NCBI GenBank assembly: GCA_900113425.1
Contig: FOZF01000002.1
Coordinates: 637,027 to 701,026, forward strand
Origin: Stenotrophomonas maltophilia
Lineage (GTDB): Bacteria > Pseudomonadota > Gammaproteobacteria > Xanthomonadales > Xanthomonadaceae
Length of the DNA: 64,000 bases
Reading direction: 5' to 3'
The position numbers and the translations under genes were made by a program. Positions within the stretch are counted from its first letter, which is position 1, and each line of letters begins with the position of its first letter. Below the pieces are notes generated by a model, which was not told where the DNA came from, did not search any database, and worked only from the letters and a program-made list of their open reading frames with translations. Shown here one piece after another: positions 17,436 through 26,144 of the stretch.

Positions 17436-18208
17436 GTGCGCAGCCATCGACGTCACCGACCAACGGGGCGCTCGATGGCCGTCCGTTGCAGGACCGCGTG
17501 GTGCTGGTGGCCGGTGCCGGTGGTGGCCTCGGAAGTGCCGCCGCGGTGGCCGCCGCCAGCGCAGGTGCGACCGTGGTCCTGCTGGGGCGCAAGCCGCGCC
17601 GGCTGGACCGCGTCTACGCCCAGGTGCAGGCAGCCGGTCCCGAGCCCCTGCTGTATCCGCTGGATCTGGAAGGGGCCGGTCCCGATGACTACGCCGACCT
17701 TGCCCAGGCGCTGCAGACGGAGCTGGGGCGACTGGACGGGGTCCTTGTCTGCGCCGCCCATTTCCCGGGCTTGACCCCGTTCGAGCTGGCCGACCCGGCA
17801 AGTTTCGCCCGCGCCGTCCACGTCACCCTGACCGCACCCGCCTGGCTGGCGCAGGCCTGCCTGCCGCTGCTGCGCCAGCGCGAGGATGCGGCGCTGGTGT
17901 TCACGGTCGACGCCCCGGAACGGGTGGGGCAGGCCTACTGGGGAGGCTATGGTGCCGCCCAGCATGGGCTGCGCGGTCTGATCGCCAGCCTGCATGATGA
18001 GCTGGGCCGCAGTCCGGTCCGGGTCAGCGGCCTGTACCCGGGCCCCCTGCGCACGGCCCTGCGCGCCCGCGCCTACTCGATCGACCAGGACCCGGCTGCG
18101 CAGGGACCCGAGGCCGCCGCCGCCGCGGCCGTGACCCTGCTGTCCAGCGCCGGCTCGGCTTGGCGGGGGCAGATCCTGGACGCAGGCAGCACACGCCCGG
18201 CAGGGTGA
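17432..18208 (+). CDS. SDR-fold protein (YciK-like) with lost catalytic residues
   Basis: A 258-residue Rossmann-fold short-chain dehydrogenase/reductase relative. The cofactor motif is intact (V-A-G-A-G-G-G-L-G near residue 26). The Y-x-x-x-K active site reads Y-G-A-A-Q, and the catalytic Ser segment, usually S-S-S, reads T-V-D-A-P. Both Ser and Lys therefore appear absent, while the Tyr remains. The overall layout resembles YciK-type SDRs. It is coupled to grxD (ATGA overlap). Function is unknown; it may be a non-catalytic nucleotide-binding protein or use altered chemistry. Confidence 0.88.
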   Translation: MSAQPSTSPTNGALDGRPLQDRVVLVAGAGGGLGSAAAVAAASAGATVVLLGRKPRRLDRVYAQVQAAGPEPLLYPLDLEGAGPDDYADLAQALQTELGRLDGVLVCAAHFPGLTPFELADPASFARAVHVTLTAPAWLAQACLPLLRQREDAALVFTVDAPERVGQAYWGGYGAAQHGLRGLIASLHDELGRSPVRVSGLYPGPLRTALRARAYSIDQDPAAQGPEAAAAAAVTLLSSAGSAWRGQILDAGSTRPAG

Positions 18209-18441
18209 AGGGCGACGTAAGGCGGAATGAAGATCCCGTCATGATTGCGTTGCGATCCGGTGCCGTTTGTCGCACAACCGTCACATTGATGGCGTAGCGT
18301 GTTAATCTAGTGTTAACCGTTATGGCTGCCTTCAGCCAACACGGTCGGGAACCCCAGATCACTGTCCAGTCGGCCACCCGCAAGGCCGCTTGGATGCGTC
18401 TTTTTTTCCGCCATCGCCAACTCGTATCGAGGCTACCCTAG

Positions 18442-21400
18442 ATGACCCACCCACTCCGGATGTCCAAGCTCACCCTTGGTCTCGTGGCCGCACTTGCTGC
18501 CGCTCCCGCCTTCGCCCAGAGCACCTCTGCAGGTGTCGGCGGCCAGGTCGTGTCCGCCGCAGGCCAGCCTGTCGCCGGTGCTGAAGTCACCATCACCCAC
18601 ACCGAGTCGGGCACCGTTTCGCGCGCCACGACCGATGCGTCGGGTCGTTACAACGCGCGCGGCCTGCGCGTGGGTGGTCCATACACCATCACCATCACCA
18701 AGCCGGGCGAAGGCACCAAGACTGAAGAGGGTGTCTACCTGAACCTGAACCAGGTCAACACCGTCAATGCCAACCTGACCGGCGACGTGGCGGCCACCAA
18801 CCTGGACGCCGTGAACGTTGTCGCCACCGCGGGCGGCCTGGACATCTTCAGCGCCACCAAGATGGGTACCGGCTCGAACGTGACCCGCGAAACGATGGAC
18901 GCGCTGCCGTCGGCCAACCGCAACATCCAGGACTACATCCGCCTGGACCCGCGCATCTCGCAGGTCAGCAAGGCTGACGGCGCGATCTCGGCTGGTGGTC
19001 AGAACACCCGTTACAACGCGATCCGCATCGACGGCATCAGTGCGTCCGATCCGTTCGGCCTGGGCTCCAACAACCTGCCGACCGAGCGTCAGCCGGTGTC
19101 GATGGATGCCATCCAGGAAATCAACATCGACCTCGCGAACTACGACACCACCATCGCCGGTGGTACCGGTGCGGTGATCAATGCCGTGACCAAGTCGGGT
19201 ACCAACGAGTTCCATGGCACTGTCTACGGTTCCTACCGCGACAAGGACATGGTCCGCGAGGAACTGCGTGGCGAGAAGTTCAACGGCTTCGAGGACGAGA
19301 AGACCTACGGCATGACCTTCGGCGGCCCGATCGTCAAGGACAAGCTGTTCTTCTTCAGCAACTACGAGAAGTACGAGCGTTCGGCCGCTGGCATCAGCCT
19401 GAGCGACACCCCGATCGGCAAGGGCACCATCACCCAGCAGCAGATCACCGACGTCCAGAATTTCCTGGGTGGACTCGGCTATGACCCGGGCAGCCTGACG
19501 GCACCGAACAGCAAGACCGAGATCGAAGAGTACGCGGTCAAGCTGGACTGGAACATCAATGAAAACCACCGTGCGGCCCTGCGCTACAACAAGATGGAGC
19601 AGAACGTCGTTCGCTTCCCGCAGGTCAGCACCAGTGCGATCTCGCTGAGCAACTTCTGGTACCAGCAGCCGACCGAATACGAAACCTGGATGGGCGAACT
19701 GTTCAGCGACTGGTCCGAGAACTTCTCGACCGAGTTCAAGGTCTCGCACAAGGATTACTCGGCCAACCGCGTTCCGCTGGTCGACATGCCTCAGATCCGC
19801 ATCCGTTCGGGTAACGACTCGCTGTACGTCGGTACCGAGCAGAACACGCACGTCAACATCGTGGAATCGAAGGAACTGAGCGCCTTCGGTGCCGGTACCT
19901 GGTACATCGGCGATCACACCGTCAAGTTCGGCTTCGATTACTCGAAGAACGACCTGATGAACTTCTACGGCCGCAACCTCAACGGCGTCTACGAGTTCAA
20001 CAGCGTCGAGGACTTCCTGAACGGTCGCATCGCGCGCTACCAGCTGCGTGCCCCGCGCGCCGGCGGCAGCCGCAGTGATATCCCGGCAGACTTCACCCTG
20101 AAGAACACCGGTGTGTTCGTCCAGGATACCTGGGCGATCAACTACAACCTGAGCCTGATGTTCGGTGTCCGCGTCGACATGCCTGACTTCAGCAGCCAGC
20201 GCCTGTACAACCCGCGTATCGAGCAGCTGTACGGCTTCAACAACACCCAGCTGGTCGACAAGAACCTGGTGCAGCCGCGCGTCGGCTTCAACTACACCTT
20301 CGACAGCGAGCGCCCGACCCAGCTGCGTGGTGGCGTGGGCCTGTTCGGTGGCGCTGCTCCGAACGTGTGGCTGGCGGGTGCCTACCAGAACACCGGCCTG
20401 AACTACATCGAGTACGACGAGCGCAACCTGACCAGCGGCTTCACCCCGGACGGCAACAATCCGTACATTCCGGCGGGTGGCCCCGCAGCTGCGCGCCAGA
20501 ACGTCGACATCATCGCCCCGGGCACCCGCCTGCCGTCGGTGTGGAAGGCCAACCTGGCGTTTGACCATGAGCTGCCGTGGTACGGCATCGTGGCGTCGGC
20601 CGAGGTGCTGATGACCAAGGTCAAGGACGGCATCTACTTCGACCGTCTCGACGTTTCGGCGCCGACCGCTTACGGCCAGGACGGTCGTGCGATCTACTGG
20701 GATGCGAATGGCCGTAATCCGGCAAACAGCCGCATGTCGGGTGGCACCAACTTCGGCATGACCACCGGCACCAACCGTGCCACCGACCGTGCCAACCGTC
20801 CGAGCGACATCGGCGACGTGCTGGTCATGCGCAACACCGACAAGGGTCGTGGTACGCAGGCCACCTTCTCGCTGGCCAAGCCGCTGACCGAGAACTGGGG
20901 CTGGTCGCTGGGTTACACCTATACCAAGTCCAAGGAAGTCAGCCCGCTGACCAGCTCGCAGAACACCTCGAACTGGAACAACACGCTGATCTTCAATGCC
21001 AACGAAGACGTGGCCTACGACTCGCGTTACGCGATCAAGGACCGCATCACCGGCACCCTGGAGTGGAAGCACAACTTCTTCGGTGACAACGCCACCCGCG
21101 TCGGCCTGTTCTACGAAGGTCGTTCGGGCCGTCCGTACAGCTACATCTTCTACAACGATGCCAACGGCGACGGTGCTACCACCAACGACCTGTTCTATGT
21201 GCCGAGCGGCCCGGGTGACGTGCTGTTCGGTTCGGTGGTCGGCGGTCGCTTCGTGCAGAGCGCGCAGATGGAGCAGGACTTCTTCAACTGGCTGGCGCAG
21301 AATCCGGAACTCGATGCCTACCGTGGCAGCGTGGTCCCGGCCAACTCGCACCGTGCCAAGTGGATCAACACCTTCGACGTCCGCATCAGCCAGGAGTTCC

Positions 21401-21675
21401 CGGGCTTCGTGAAGAGCCACAAGGGTGAGATCGCGCTGGACATCATGAATGTCGGCAACCTGCTGAACAAGAAGTGGGGTCTGATCGACGACTACGGCTT
21501 CTACGCTACCCGTCGCGTCGCCAACTACGCGGGTATCGACCCGGCGACCGGCAAGTACGTGTACTCGTTCACCGGTTCCACCGACAACCCGGCGATCCAG
21601 GAAAACAACAACGACAAGGGCAACACTGCCGTGTCGCGCTGGTCGATGCAGCTGACCCTGAAGTACAAGTTCTGA
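18442..21675 (+). CDS. TonB-dependent receptor, Oar-like
   Basis: A 1077-residue outer-membrane receptor. The signal peptide ends A-P-A-F-A-Q at about residue 26. A carboxypeptidase-regulatory-like beta domain follows (about 30-115: G-Q-V-V-S-A-A-G-Q-P-V-A-G-A and the D-A-S-G-R-Y motif), then a plug domain (about 120-250, N-R-N-I-Q-D-Y-I-R-L-D-P and G-G-Q-N-T-R-Y-N-A-I-R-I-D-G). A 22-strand-type barrel ends in an aromatic residue (L-T-L-K-Y-K-F). The architecture matches Oar proteins of Xanthomonadales and myxobacteria. The substrate is unknown. Codon use is strongly biased, as in highly expressed genes. A strong terminator follows. Confidence 0.95.
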   Translation: MTHPLRMSKLTLGLVAALAAAPAFAQSTSAGVGGQVVSAAGQPVAGAEVTITHTESGTVSRATTDASGRYNARGLRVGGPYTITITKPGEGTKTEEGVYLNLNQVNTVNANLTGDVAATNLDAVNVVATAGGLDIFSATKMGTGSNVTRETMDALPSANRNIQDYIRLDPRISQVSKADGAISAGGQNTRYNAIRIDGISASDPFGLGSNNLPTERQPVSMDAIQEINIDLANYDTTIAGGTGAVINAVTKSGTNEFHGTVYGSYRDKDMVREELRGEKFNGFEDEKTYGMTFGGPIVKDKLFFFSNYEKYERSAAGISLSDTPIGKGTITQQQITDVQNFLGGLGYDPGSLTAPNSKTEIEEYAVKLDWNINENHRAALRYNKMEQNVVRFPQVSTSAISLSNFWYQQPTEYETWMGELFSDWSENFSTEFKVSHKDYSANRVPLVDMPQIRIRSGNDSLYVGTEQNTHVNIVESKELSAFGAGTWYIGDHTVKFGFDYSKNDLMNFYGRNLNGVYEFNSVEDFLNGRIARYQLRAPRAGGSRSDIPADFTLKNTGVFVQDTWAINYNLSLMFGVRVDMPDFSSQRLYNPRIEQLYGFNNTQLVDKNLVQPRVGFNYTFDSERPTQLRGGVGLFGGAAPNVWLAGAYQNTGLNYIEYDERNLTSGFTPDGNNPYIPAGGPAAARQNVDIIAPGTRLPSVWKANLAFDHELPWYGIVASAEVLMTKVKDGIYFDRLDVSAPTAYGQDGRAIYWDANGRNPANSRMSGGTNFGMTTGTNRATDRANRPSDIGDVLVMRNTDKGRGTQATFSLAKPLTENWGWSLGYTYTKSKEVSPLTSSQNTSNWNNTLIFNANEDVAYDSRYAIKDRITGTLEWKHNFFGDNATRVGLFYEGRSGRPYSYIFYNDANGDGATTNDLFYVPSGPGDVLFGSVVGGRFVQSAQMEQDFFNWLAQNPELDAYRGSVVPANSHRAKWINTFDVRISQEFPGFVKSHKGEIALDIMNVGNLLNKKWGLIDDYGFYATRRVANYAGIDPATGKYVYSFTGSTDNPAIQENNNDKGNTAVSRWSMQLTLKYKF

Positions 21676-21700
21676 TCCGTCGGAACATCACGCAGTAGAC

Positions 21701-21730
21701 GGAAACGGCCGGGGCAACCCGGCCGTTTCC
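21701..21730 (+). terminator. Terminator of the Oar-like receptor gene
   Basis: A perfect 13-bp stem, GGAAACGGCCGGG / CCCGGCCGTTTCC, with a 4-nt loop, 25 bp after the receptor stop codon. The T-rich tail is weak, but the stem is very stable. Confidence 0.75.
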
Positions 21731-21847
21731 CGTTCGGGTGAAAGGTCTTGCAGTGGTCACAACATCGGCGTAGCATCCGGGTTCGTGCGCGGCGCCGACG
21801 CCGCAGATGCGGTCCCGGAATGGCGAACGCGGTCAGCACATATCCAA

Positions 21848-21876
21848 CGGTCGGGATTCCCGGCCGTTTTGCTTTT
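21848..21876 (+). terminator. Intrinsic terminator or attenuator just upstream of ppnN
   Basis: An 8-bp stem (CGGTCGGG-att-CCCGGCCG, one GU pair) followed by TTTTGCTTTTT. It ends 45 bp before the ppnN start. Either it is a second terminator for the receptor gene or it lies within the ppnN leader. Confidence 0.7.
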
Positions 21877-21921
21877 TAAGGGGGCGGCAGTACAGTCGGA
21901 ATCCTTGAAGGAAGCGAAACG

Positions 21922-23316
21922 TTGGATATGACCACGAACGAAAAGGCGGCCCGTGCGCTGCCGGTACAGGACGCGCGAATCTACCCGCGCGGTGGGCTGG
22001 ATGTGCTGTCGCGGGCAGAAGTGGCGCGCCTGCGCGACGCCTCCGGCGGCGGCATGCACGAGCTGCTGCGCCGCTGCGCGCTGGCCGTGCTGACCAGCGG
22101 CAGCGCATCGGATGATCCGCGCGCGGCGCGCGATCTCTATCCCGACTTCGACATCCAGGTCGCGCAGCAGGATCGCGGTGTGCGCATCGACCTGGTCAAC
22201 GCGCCGGCGATGGCCTTCGTCGACGGCGAAATCATCCGCGGCGTGGCCGAGCTGCTGTTTGCCGTGGTCCGCGACCTCGCCTACATGGCCATCGAAATGG
22301 GCCCGGCCTACGCGGCCGAACTGGAGTCCTCCGAAGGCATCACCAACGCGGTGTTCGGCCTGCTGCGCAACGCGCGCATCCTCAACCCCGGTGACCCGAA
22401 CCTGGTGGTCTGCTGGGGCGGCCACTCGATCTCGCGCGATGAATACCTGTACACCAAGCAGGTGGGCTACGAGCTGGGCCTGCGCGGCCTGGACATCTGC
22501 ACCGGCTGCGGACCGGGTGCGATGAAGGGCCCGATGAAGGGGGCCACGATCGCCCACGCCAAGCAGCGCAAGACGGTGACGCGCTACATCGGCCTGACCG
22601 AGCCGGGCATCATCGCCGCAGAGTCGCCCAACCCGATCGTCAACCACCTGGTGATCATGCCGGACATCGAGAAGCGCCTGGAGGCGTTCGTCCGCATCGG
22701 CCACGGCATCATCGTGTTTGCAGGTGGTGTCGGCACCGCCGAGGAGATCCTGTACCTGCTCGGTATCCTGCTGCGCGACGAGAACAAGGACCTGCCGTTC
22801 CCGCTGATCCTGACCGGCCCGACCGTGGCTGCGCCGTATTTCGAGCAGATCGACCGCTTCATCCGGCTGACCCTGGGCGATGCCGCTGCCGAGCGTTACG
22901 AGATCATCATCGGCGACCCGGTTGCCGTGGCCAGGAAGATGTCCGCCGGCATCAAGCGCGTGCGCGAGCATCGCCTGGCGCAGAAGGATTCGTTCTTCTT
23001 CAACTGGTCCATCGAGATTCCGTGGGAGTACCAGCAGCCCTTCGTGCCGACCCATGAGGCCATGGCTGCACTGGATCTGCACCACGGGCGTGCGCCGCAC
23101 GCCCTTGCGGCGGACCTGCGTCGTGCCTTCTCCGGCATCGTTGCCGGCAATGTGAAGGAGGATGGCATGCGCCGCATCGAGCAGTTCGGGCCGTTCCAGA
23201 TCCACGGTGACCCGGACATGATGCAGGCCCTGGACGCGCTGCTGCGCGCGTTCGTCGAGCAGCGCCGGATGAAGATCTCCGGCGAGTACCAGCCCTGTTA
23301 CCAGGTGCTGGCCTGA
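21922..23316 (+). CDS. ppnN: Pyrimidine/purine nucleotide 5'-monophosphate nucleosidase
   Basis: A 464-residue YgdH/PpnN-type enzyme that hydrolyses nucleoside monophosphates to base and ribose 5-phosphate. In E. coli it is activated by (p)ppGpp. The central LOG/Rossmann region shows C-W-G-G-H-S-I, T-G-C-G-P-G-A-M-K-G-P-M and V-F-A-G-G-V-G-T-A-E-E. The N- and C-terminal PpnN domains are complete. TTG at 21922 has AAGGAAG 7 bp upstream; ATG at 21928 is the alternative. It stands alone. Confidence 0.95.
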   Translation: MDMTTNEKAARALPVQDARIYPRGGLDVLSRAEVARLRDASGGGMHELLRRCALAVLTSGSASDDPRAARDLYPDFDIQVAQQDRGVRIDLVNAPAMAFVDGEIIRGVAELLFAVVRDLAYMAIEMGPAYAAELESSEGITNAVFGLLRNARILNPGDPNLVVCWGGHSISRDEYLYTKQVGYELGLRGLDICTGCGPGAMKGPMKGATIAHAKQRKTVTRYIGLTEPGIIAAESPNPIVNHLVIMPDIEKRLEAFVRIGHGIIVFAGGVGTAEEILYLLGILLRDENKDLPFPLILTGPTVAAPYFEQIDRFIRLTLGDAAAERYEIIIGDPVAVARKMSAGIKRVREHRLAQKDSFFFNWSIEIPWEYQQPFVPTHEAMAALDLHHGRAPHALAADLRRAFSGIVAGNVKEDGMRRIEQFGPFQIHGDPDMMQALDALLRAFVEQRRMKISGEYQPCYQVLA

Positions 23317-23323
23317 GACCGTA

Positions 23324-23347
23324 CCGGCGCGATGGGGATCGCGCCGG
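23324..23347 (+). other. Hairpin downstream of ppnN
   Basis: A perfect 10-bp stem, CCGGCGCGAT-gggg-ATCGCGCCGG, 7 bp after the ppnN stop. There is no U-tract. It is a probable transcript-end hairpin. Confidence 0.55.
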
Positions 23348-23478
23348 CAGCGGTGGGGAAGGGTGGTTCGTCAAGCGTTTGACGCCCGTCGCCCCGGATT
23401 GACCGTTCATCCTGCCGCCGCTTGCTGGCGGCAGGGCGATGGCCCATGGTGGCGATCAATACGCTGGGGAGCGTCCAC

Positions 23479-23997
23479 ATGTCTTTGCGCCGGCAGAACG
23501 GCTTCACGCTGGTTGAGTTGATGATCACGGTGGTAGTGCTGGGCGTGCTGGCGACGATCGCGTTTCCGAGCTTCCAGAGCACCATCCGCTCCAACCGCGT
23601 TGCCACCACCAGCAATGACCTCATCGCGTCGATGGCGCTGGCCCGCAGTGAAGCGGTCAAGAACCGCAGGGGCGCCGGCGTGTGTGCCTCTGCCGGAGGC
23701 ACGTCCTGTGATGGCGACAGCTGGACCGATGGCTGGCTGGTCTGGGCCGACAGCAACGGCGACGGTGCGCTCAGTGCCGGCGAAACCGTCCTGCGCTACA
23801 GCCCCGGGCGTTCGGCGCTGGTCGCCGTCGGTACGCCCGACCTGTCGGTGAGTTTCGACCCGCGGGGCCGCAATCGCGCCAATGCCACGCTCGACCTGAC
23901 GCTGCGCCCGGACAACTGCGGCAAGCAGCCGCTGCAGCGCACGCTGCGCCTGTCACCGACCGGTCAGGTGCGTCTGTTGAAGGAGGACTGCAAGTGA
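23479..23997 (+). CDS. fimT: Type IV pilus minor pseudopilin, GspH/FimT family
   Basis: A 172-residue prepilin. The leader is cleaved at G-F in R-R-Q-N-G-F-T-L-V-E-L-M, with Glu5 present, and is followed by the hydrophobic N-terminal helix. The C-terminal globular part has the GspH pattern (A-R-S-E-A-V-K-N-R, a C-x-x-x-x-x-x-x-C pair, G-W-L-V-W-A-D). ATG at 23479 is preceded by GGGGAG with 7-bp spacing. It is the first gene of a six-gene pilus-tip operon in which each gene overlaps or nearly abuts the next. Confidence 0.92.
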   Translation: MSLRRQNGFTLVELMITVVVLGVLATIAFPSFQSTIRSNRVATTSNDLIASMALARSEAVKNRRGAGVCASAGGTSCDGDSWTDGWLVWADSNGDGALSAGETVLRYSPGRSALVAVGTPDLSVSFDPRGRNRANATLDLTLRPDNCGKQPLQRTLRLSPTGQVRLLKEDCK

Positions 23998-24461
23998 GAA
24001 CGCCCCGTTTCCGTTCCCCGCGCAAAGCGCAGGGCGGCTTCAGCCTGATCGAGGTACTGATCGCGATCCTGGTGCTGGGGGTCGGTTTGCTGGGTTTCGC
24101 ACTGCTGCAGACGATGAACGTGCGCTTCGTGCAGAGCGCCAACTATCGCACCCAGGCGACCAACCTGACCTACGAGATGCTCGATCAGCTGCGGATGAAC
24201 CGCTCGATGGCTCCGTCCTATGTGGGCAACTACACCGCGACCACCGCGGCCAAGAACTGCCTGCCACCGGTCGGCAACGACATCGGCAAGGACGCGTTCA
24301 CCCTGGACTGGACCTGCCGTCTCGGCAAGGCCCTGGGGGATGGGGCCACGGCCAAGGTCGCACGTGCCGGCACCCAGTACACGGTCAGCGTGACGTGGGG
24401 TGACGAGCGCTGGAACGCCGACGCCAGCGATACCACCTTCAGTGCCGGGAGCCGCCTGTGA
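23994..24461 (+). CDS. pilV: Type IV pilus minor pilin PilV
   Basis: A 155-residue minor pilin. The prepilin motif is Q-G-G-F-S-L-I-E-V-L-I-A-I-L-V-L-G-V-G-L-L-G, which is the PilV form. It begins at GTG 23994, overlapping the fimT stop by 4 bp. PilV belongs to the PilVWX-PilY1 tip complex that primes pilus assembly. Confidence 0.93.
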   Translation: MRTPRFRSPRKAQGGFSLIEVLIAILVLGVGLLGFALLQTMNVRFVQSANYRTQATNLTYEMLDQLRMNRSMAPSYVGNYTATTAAKNCLPPVGNDIGKDAFTLDWTCRLGKALGDGATAKVARAGTQYTVSVTWGDERWNADASDTTFSAGSRL

Positions 24462-25648
24462 TGCGCGCGCCTTCCCCGGCCCGGCGCATGGCCGGCCTGT
24501 CCATGGTCGAACTGATGATCGCGCTGACCATCGGCGTGATCGTCATGCTCGGTGTCGTCCAGGTGTTCGCGGCCTCGCGTGCTGCCTATCAGCTGTCCGA
24601 TGGCCTGGCGCGCGTGCAGGAGAACAGTCGCTTCGCCATGGATACCCTGCAGCGCGAACTGCGCATGGCAGGTCATTTCGGCTGCGTCAACGATCAGGCC
24701 CGGCAGTCGCCGGATGGCGTCTCGCTGTTCACGACGTTCGCGGCCACGCCTCATCCGGCGCTGGACTTCCAGCGATCCATCCAGGGCTACGAGGCGACCG
24801 ATACGGCGCCCGGCGATGCGGTGACGCTGCCGGCCACTCCGGCGACGGGCGGCACCGCCTACACGCCCGCATTGCCCGATGAATTCGCTGCGGCGCTGCC
24901 CAACCGCGTCAACGGCAGCGACATCGTCGCCCTGCGATACCTGATGCCGGACGGCGTGCCGGTCACGGCTTCCGGCGGTACCGTCGCGCAGCCTGTTTTC
25001 AGTTTCGACAAGGCGCGACTCGCCGTGCTGCAGAGTGGCGTTGCCGATTCCGGGCTGTACGGCGCTGCCGACTGCGCCAGCGCCACCGTTTTCCAGGCGC
25101 GCAGCATTGACAAGGCAGGGGGCACGATCACCTTCGGCGATGCCCCGAACAATGCGAGCAATTTCATCCGTCCGGTGACCGCAGGCCAGGCGATGCTGCA
25201 CCGTGCGGAAAGCGCTGTGTACTACGTGGGCTATGACGCTGCCAGTGCACGTTCCTCGCTGTACCGTGTGCGTTTCAACGCCACGCCCAATGGTGCGCTG
25301 GTCGCCGGCGCGCCGGAGGCCCTGGTGGAGGGTGTGGAGAACATGCAGCTGCTGTACGGCCAGGATCGTCGACTGACCAGTGCCTACCCGACCGGCTTCA
25401 TTGATCGCCAGGGCACCGCGGCCACCGTGCAGGCATCGGCCAATCCCAACATCAACGCCTGGCGGCGCGTGGGTGCCGTGCAGATGGGCCTGGTGATGGC
25501 CAGTCCCGATCCCTCGGCCGCCCCCCAGGCCGACCAGAATGCGGTGCTGACCTCGATGGGCGTGACGTTCACCGCGCCCGAGGACGGCCGCATGCGCGCC
25601 GTTTACCAGACCACCATCGCCCTCCGCAATCGCCTCTTCGGCAACTGA
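24461..25648 (+). CDS. pilW: Type IV pilus minor pilin PilW
   Basis: A 395-residue minor pilin, the largest of the set. The prepilin motif is M-A-G-L-S-M-V-E-L-M-I-A-L-T-I-G-V-I-V-M-L-G-V. The large globular domain shows the PilW pattern G-L-A-R-V-Q-E-N-S-R-F-A-M-D-T-L-Q-R-E-L-R-M-A-G and Y-Y-V-G near the middle. ATG at 24461 shares its first base with the pilV stop; GTG at 24458 would add one residue. Confidence 0.94.
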   Translation: MRAPSPARRMAGLSMVELMIALTIGVIVMLGVVQVFAASRAAYQLSDGLARVQENSRFAMDTLQRELRMAGHFGCVNDQARQSPDGVSLFTTFAATPHPALDFQRSIQGYEATDTAPGDAVTLPATPATGGTAYTPALPDEFAAALPNRVNGSDIVALRYLMPDGVPVTASGGTVAQPVFSFDKARLAVLQSGVADSGLYGAADCASATVFQARSIDKAGGTITFGDAPNNASNFIRPVTAGQAMLHRAESAVYYVGYDAASARSSLYRVRFNATPNGALVAGAPEALVEGVENMQLLYGQDRRLTSAYPTGFIDRQGTAATVQASANPNINAWRRVGAVQMGLVMASPDPSAAPQADQNAVLTSMGVTFTAPEDGRMRAVYQTTIALRNRLFGN

Positions 25649-25655
25649 GGCCACC

Positions 25656-26144
25656 ATGCATCCGCGCCCGCGCATCCCATCCTTCGCATCGCACCGCCAA
25701 CAGCGCGGCGCGGTGCTGTATGTCGCCCTGATCATGTTGATCCTGTTGGCCCTGATCGGCATCGCCGGCATGCAGGTGACCGGCATGCAGGAACGCATGG
25801 CCGCCAACTACCTGCGCTCGAACCAGGCGTTCCAGAACGCCGAGGCCGATGTGCGTTCGCAGGAAGCGGCGATCCAGGCGGTCATCGACAGCGGCAAGAT
25901 CTTCGAGGCCAACCAGGAAGAGTGCAGCCCGGTGTTCGACCCGGCGACCTGGGCCGATGGCAAGACCACGGCAACAGCGATCAATACCCGCCGCCTGGAC
26001 AAATGCGTGCCGGTGGGGCCGCTGGGCCTGGGGCGGCGCAAGAACGAAGAGACCGAGAACATCTACCAGATCACCGTGTTGGCCAGTGACGATCCGGCCA
26101 ATCCTTCTTCCAGCGCCGTCATCGACACGATCTTCATTCCATGA
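25656..26144 (+). CDS. pilX: Type IV pilus assembly protein PilX
   Basis: A 162-residue minor pilin. The N terminus Q-Q-R-G-A-V-L-Y-V-A-L-I-M-L-I-L-L-A-L-I-G-I-A-G-M is typical of PilX, in which the class III motif is less canonical (no FTLIE). Conserved E-R-M-A-A-N and A-F-Q-N-A-E-A follow. It ends in a 4-bp overlap with pilY1. Confidence 0.93.
   Translation: MHPRPRIPSFASHRQQRGAVLYVALIMLILLALIGIAGMQVTGMQERMAANYLRSNQAFQNAEADVRSQEAAIQAVIDSGKIFEANQEECSPVFDPATWADGKTTATAINTRRLDKCVPVGPLGLGRRKNEETENIYQITVLASDDPANPSSSAVIDTIFIP

Noticed and set aside
18301-18322. GTTAA...TTAAC inverted repeat upstream of the Oar-like receptor as an operator
   Set aside because: The 5-bp arms are short and no matching promoter hexamers were found, so it is too weak to list as a feature.
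18433-21420. Very long open frame on the minus strand opposite the Oar-like receptor
   Set aside because: It is a mirror of the strongly biased, high-GC receptor gene, has no ribosome-binding site or recognisable domain, and the plus-strand product is certain.
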